Shown here piece by piece: positions 14,989 through 18,260 of a DNA stretch of 18,260 nt (position 1 is its first letter; the number at the start of each line of letters is the position of its first letter). The DNA lies in NCBI GenBank assembly GCA_004556705.1, contig SFGA01000051.1, forward strand, positions 1-18,260, written 5' to 3'. Made by a program: the position numbers and the translations under genes. The notes beneath the pieces are model-generated. The model searched no databases. It was not told the origin of the DNA and saw nothing but the letters and a program-made list of their open reading frames with translations. This DNA comes from Ruminococcus sp. GTDB lineage: Bacteria > Bacillota > Clostridia > Oscillospirales > Acutalibacteraceae.

Positions 14989-15825
14989 TTGAGTGATAAC
15001 TGGGTTGTGCAAAATCTCGAAAACGCCCTTGAAACTTGGAATGAGAAGCTATCTGAAATATGGACGCTTATCACAACGACGCCGCAGAACTTCAAAGGCG
15101 GCGGTATATGGAGCGTGATTGTCAATATAAACGGCGCTGTCCAGGCTATCGGCTTGGCACTGCTCGTTTTATTTTTCGTAGTCGGTATGGTAAAAACCTG
15201 CGGTTCGTTCTCCGATGTGAAGAAACCGGAACACGCACTGAAGCTATTTATCAGGTTCACTCTTGCCAAAGGTGCGATCACCTACGGTATGGAGCTGATG
15301 CTGGCGCTATTCAATATCGTACAAGGTACGATTACAACAATTATGAACGCCGCAGGCTTCGGCTCGCCGCAGCAGACAACGCTCCCGGCTGAGATGGTAA
15401 CGACAATCGAGGACTGTGGCTTTTTTGAGAGCATTCCGCTATGGGCGGTAACGCTTATCGGCGGTCTGTTCATTACAGTCCTTTCGTTCCTGCTTATTAT
15501 GACTGTTTACGGGCGTTTCTTTAAGCTGTATATGTATACGGCACTTGCCCCGATTCCGCTTTCAACCTTTGCGGGAGAACCCTCGCAGAATGTGGGCAAG
15601 TCCTTTATCAAGAGCTACTGTGCAGTTTTGCTTGAAGGTGCGGTCATCGTGCTTGCCTGCATTATCTTCTCGGTGTTCGCTTCATCGCCGCCTGTTGTAG
15701 ATACAAGTGCGGCAGCCGTAACGCAGGTGTGGGCATATATCGGAGAGCTTGTCTTTAATATGTTGGTACTCGTCGGCTCAGTTAAGATGAGCGACCGCAT
15801 TATCCGAGAAATGATGGGACTGTAA
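14989..15825 (+). CDS. VirB6/TrbL-like multi-pass conjugation channel protein
   Basis: 278 residues with about five to six membrane helices (~42-69, ~86-115, ~150-178, ~182-195, ~210-232, ~246-265). It starts with a soluble stretch rich in Trp and Glu (NLENALETWNEKLSEIWTLI). The conserved RFFKLYMYTALAPIPLSTFAG (176-196) is typical of TrbL/VirB6-like proteins of Gram-positive conjugative elements. The start is TTG at 14989 with AAAGGAGG at about 14972-14979; no ATG in this frame fits better. The gene lies between the Maff2 hairpin and a Cys-rich small gene and appears intact. Expected role: inner channel component at the membrane, contacting VirB4 and the PrgI/VirB3-like protein. Confidence 0.83.
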   Translation: MSDNWVVQNLENALETWNEKLSEIWTLITTTPQNFKGGGIWSVIVNINGAVQAIGLALLVLFFVVGMVKTCGSFSDVKKPEHALKLFIRFTLAKGAITYGMELMLALFNIVQGTITTIMNAAGFGSPQQTTLPAEMVTTIEDCGFFESIPLWAVTLIGGLFITVLSFLLIMTVYGRFFKLYMYTALAPIPLSTFAGEPSQNVGKSFIKSYCAVLLEGAVIVLACIIFSVFASSPPVVDTSAAAVTQVWAYIGELVFNMLVLVGSVKMSDRIIREMMGL

Positions 15826-15837
15826 GGAGATTTTGCA

Positions 15838-16029
15838 ATGAAACAAACAACACGAAGATACAACAAATTCTCAGGATATTCCCTTGAGGATTGCGATTGC
15901 AGATTTTGTCTGTATTACGGCGGCAAACGCAAGCGGAGGATTATCTGTCTTGCCGATGAGTGTGTCTGCAAGGAAGAAATCATAAAAGCTCGCCGCCGGG
16001 AAAGGAGCAAAAATGGAAGTAAAAATTAA
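15838..16029 (+). CDS. Cysteine-rich small basic protein in the T4SS operon
   Basis: 63 residues with six cysteines in two clusters: C19-D-C21-x2-C24 and C37-x4-C42-V-C44, in a strongly basic chain (RYNKFSGYSLEDCDCRFC, YYGGKRKRR, KARRRERSKNG). This spacing suggests a small zinc-binding or disulfide-linked fold. There is no signal peptide or membrane helix, so zinc binding in the cytoplasm is more likely. The ATG at 15838 follows AAGGAG at about 15824-15829, and the 3' end overlaps the PrgI-like gene by 17 bases. I know similar small proteins at this place in other Clostridia ICEs but no function. Confidence 0.75.
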   Translation: MKQTTRRYNKFSGYSLEDCDCRFCLYYGGKRKRRIICLADECVCKEEIIKARRRERSKNGSKN

Positions 16030-16378
16030 CAGAGAAATCCGCAACTACACGGAAAGTATGTTTTTCGGACTAACGCTTCGACAATTCATCTTTTCTGTCT
16101 TGGCGTGCACAGTTGCGGTGGGCGTATATTTTCTGCTGGGGCCGTATGTCGGCACGGAAACCGTGTCGTGGATGTGTATTTTAGCGGCCGCACCCTTTGC
16201 GGCGCTGGGCTTCATTAAGTACAACGGTATGACCGCAGAGAAATTTGTGTGGGCGTGGATCAAGAGTGAATTTCTTATGCCGAAAAAGCTCGTTTTCCAT
16301 TCCACCAACACCTACTTTGAGCTGATGAAGCCGAGTATGGAACAAAAAAGTAAGGAGGTATTGAAAACCAATGATTAA
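16013..16378 (+). CDS. PrgI family (VirB3-like) T4SS membrane protein
   Basis: 121 residues: MEVKINREIRNYTESMFFGL is the classic PrgI start. Two membrane helices follow (~24-42 and ~52-68), then FIKYNGMTAEKFVWAWIKSE and a soluble tail (PKKLVFHSTNTYFELM). PrgI/VirB3-like proteins lie directly upstream of virB4 and bind it to the membrane, as here. The ATG at 16013 follows GGAAAGGAGC and overlaps the Cys-rich gene by 17 bases. The stop overlaps the virB4 start by 8 bases. The gene appears complete. Confidence 0.9.
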   Translation: MEVKINREIRNYTESMFFGLTLRQFIFSVLACTVAVGVYFLLGPYVGTETVSWMCILAAAPFAALGFIKYNGMTAEKFVWAWIKSEFLMPKKLVFHSTNTYFELMKPSMEQKSKEVLKTND

Positions 16379-17285
16379 GACACTGACAAATCTTTTCAAA
16401 CAGGATAAGGAGAAGTTTGTTGTACCGAAGGGCGTCCAGGATGTCATTCCTATTAAGGCAATCTATGATGACGGCATTTTTCAGGTCGGCAAGGATAAGT
16501 TCTCCAAATCCTTTAAGTTTACGGATATAAATTATGCGGTTGCCAGCCGTGAGGACAAGGAAGCAATGTTCCTTGAATACTCGGAGTTGCTCAATTCCTT
16601 TGACAGCGGAGCTACTACCAAAATTACAATCAACAACCGCAGGCTGAACAGACTGGACTTTGAGAAAACCATTCTTCTGCCGCTGAAAGGCGATGAGCTT
16701 GATGTGTACCGTGAGGAATACAACAAAATGCTGCTTGAAAAAGCCACCGGAGCAAACGCCATTGTGCAGGACAAGTATATTACCATCTCTATCAACAAGA
16801 AAAACATAGAGGAAGCAAGAAACTACTTTGCCCGTGTCGGCGCAGACCTGATCGCCCACTTCGGCAGACTCGGAAGCAAATGCACCGAGCTTGAAACAGA
16901 TGAACGACTGAGAGTTTTCCACGACTTTTACAGAGTCGGTGAGGAAAGCTCTTTTCATTTTGACATTAAGGATACACGGAAGAAAGGACACGATTTCAAA
17001 GACTATATCTGCCCTGATTCTATGGAGTTTGAAAGCGACTATTTCAAAATCGGAAATCGCTACGGCAGAGTGCTTTTCCTTCGTGAATATGCGTCGTATA
17101 TCAAGGACAGTATGGTGGCGGAGCTTACAGACCTTAACCGCAATCTGATGATGTCGATTGATGTTGTACCCATTCCCACCGACGAAGCGGTGCGTGAAGC
17201 GGAGAGCAGATTGCTACAACTTTTCTGCTACCGTTCCTTACGATATGGAGCAGCAGAAAAAAGAAATGAAAGAGTTTCTCGATGA
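16371..17285 (+). pseudogene. VirB4/TraE-type T4SS ATPase, N-terminal fragment
   Basis: Starts at the ATG at 16371 after AAGGAGGT and overlaps PrgI. The first ~280 residues are a normal VirB4 N-terminal domain (CagE/TrbE-like): FVVPKGVQDVIPIKAIYDDG, SKSFKFTDINYAVAS, SGATTKITINNRRLNR, TRKKGHDFKDYICPDSMEF and MMSIDVVPIPTDEAVREAES. After SRLL (~17214) the frame leaves the family pattern (QLFCYRSLRYG) and stops at TGA 17283-17285. About 17 residues found here in relatives (around TNITNWQRRQ) are missing and the next part is in another frame, so a roughly 50-base deletion, not a multiple of three, is inferred. VirB4 energises channel assembly and DNA transfer. This break alone would inactivate it. 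Confidence 0.88.
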
Positions 17286-17616
17286 CCTGACTACAAGAGA
17301 TCAGCGAATGATGTTTGCCGTTATTACCTTTGTGCATACGGCAGATACAAAAGAACAGCTCGATCAGGACACTGAAGCGCTCCTGACTACCGCAAGAAAG
17401 CATCTTTGCCAGTTCGGGGTACTGAAATTTCAGCAGCTCGACGGACTGAATACGGTTATGCCCTTCGGCACACGAAAGATTGACACCTTCAGAACGCTTA
17501 CTACCGAGTCCTTGGCGGTGTTTATCCCGTTCCGTGTTCAGGATATTTACCACGAAAACGGCATTTACTACGGTCAGAATGTTATTTCAAAGAATATGAC
17601 GCAGATGTTATCATAA
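17218..17616 (+). pseudogene. VirB4 ATPase, middle fragment
   Basis: In the second frame, from NFSATVPYDMEQQKKEMKEF, VirB4 resumes: LDDLTTRDQRMMFAVITFVH, ARKHLCQFGVLKFQQLDGLN, TLTTESLAVFIPFRVQDIY and YYGQNVISKNM, the normal lead-in to the P-loop. After Met at 17596-17598 the reading becomes TQMLS and stops at TAA 17614-17616. The next ~38 residues, including the Walker A loop (GVPGAGKS in relatives), are absent. There is no start codon at the head of this fragment. Confidence 0.85.
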
Positions 17617-18260
17617 TTGACCCTGAGCGAGAGTATTCCGCACTTGTGAAAGCCTTGGGCGGCGAGATTATTAATATCTCTGCTACCTCTCCGAGCCATA
17701 TCAACGCTATGGATATGAACAAGGAATACGGCGACGGTGCAAACCCCGTTATTCTCAAATCCGAGTTCATTATGTCGCTTTGCGAACAGCTTATCGGCGG
17801 CAACAATCTCGGAGCAAAGCAGAAATCTATTATCGACCGTTGCACCGCAAGCGTTTACCGTACCTATCAGCAGAACGATTACACGGGTACTGTACCGACC
17901 TTGCAGGACTTCCGTGCCGAACTCCTGAAGCAAGACGAGCCTGAAGCAAAGGAAATCGCACTTGCGATTGAGTTGTTCACGCACGGTTCTCTTAATACCT
18001 TTGCAAAGCAGACGAATGTGGATACCAACAACCGCCTGATCTGCTACGACATTCTCGACCTCGGCAAACAGCTTATGCCTATCGGTATGCTTGTCGTCCT
18101 CGACTCCATTCTCAATCGCATTACGCAAAACAGAGCGAAGGGCAAGAACACCTATATCTTTATTGATGAGATTTACCTGCTTTTCCAGCACGAGTACAGT
18201 GCAAACTTCCTCTTTACCCTTTGGAAGCGTGTAAGAAAGTACGGAGCCTATGCGACGGGC
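17598..18260 (+). pseudogene. VirB4 ATPase, C-terminal fragment (runs off right edge)
   Basis: A third frame, open for 221 codons to the window edge: DADVIIIDPEREYSALVKAL, GGEIINISATSPSHINAMDM, ANPVILKSEFIMSLCEQLIG, GAKQKSIIDRCTASVY, IALAIELFTHGSLNTFAKQT, and Walker B YIFIDEIYLLFQHEYSANFL near 18158-18210. These are canonical VirB4 motor-domain blocks with undisturbed codon pattern. Only the segment with Walker A, just before the DPEREY block, is lost. The true end lies right of the window. Confidence 0.88.

Noticed and set aside
17158..17217. ATG at 17158 as start of the VirB4 middle fragment
   Set aside because: The 20 codons before NFSATV are out of frame with VirB4, which is read in the other frame there; similarity begins only at 17218.

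Overview
The window is an 18.3 kb slice of an integrative and conjugative element (ICE) of the Tn1549-like type found in gut Clostridia (Lachnospiraceae/Oscillospiraceae). I base this on protein families recognised by eye and on gene order. All genes are on the + strand, packed with short overlaps and AGGAGG-type ribosome binding sites. No chromosomal housekeeping gene is present, and neither end of the element is in the window.

Layout. 1-5569: a giant polyvalent protein (MutS-I-like module, adenine-methylase fold, SNF2-type helicase), cut at the left edge and broken by a frameshifting deletion near 1190-1196. 5570-6571: a GNAT acetyltransferase cassette with its own promoter and terminator, which seems to interrupt a small coupled ORF. 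6572-8946: replication/regulation accessory genes: a DUF3848-like protein, an unknown small protein, a DnaG-like Toprim primase with an in-frame TAG, and a YodL-domain protein. 8947-9090: a non-coding, repeat-rich stretch that is the best oriT candidate. 9091-10862: a small DUF3789-like membrane protein, a broken mobC and an intact HUH relaxase. 10846-12768: PcfB-like, ArdC-like and a small unknown protein. 12755-18260: type IV secretion genes: VirD4 coupling ATPase, Maff2, a VirB6/TrbL-like membrane protein, a Cys-rich small protein, a PrgI/VirB3-like protein and VirB4 in three frames, running off the right edge.

How the genes work together. MobC and the relaxase would nick oriT. VirD4 and PcfB would deliver the relaxase-DNA complex to the channel (Maff2, TrbL-like, PrgI, VirB4). 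The primase, ArdC-like protein and methylase-helicase would help copy and protect the incoming strand.

The most notable feature is the damage. There are four short deletions, none a multiple of three (methylase, MobC, VirB4 twice), and one apparent CAG-to-TAG nonsense change (primase). Two deletions remove a cofactor-binding loop: the methylase SAM motif I and the VirB4 Walker A. Genes between them look intact. This is either a recently decaying, possibly only trans-mobilisable ICE or an assembly artefact in which conserved blocks were skipped. I found no convincing new defence system, CRISPR array, tRNA, rRNA or insertion sequence.
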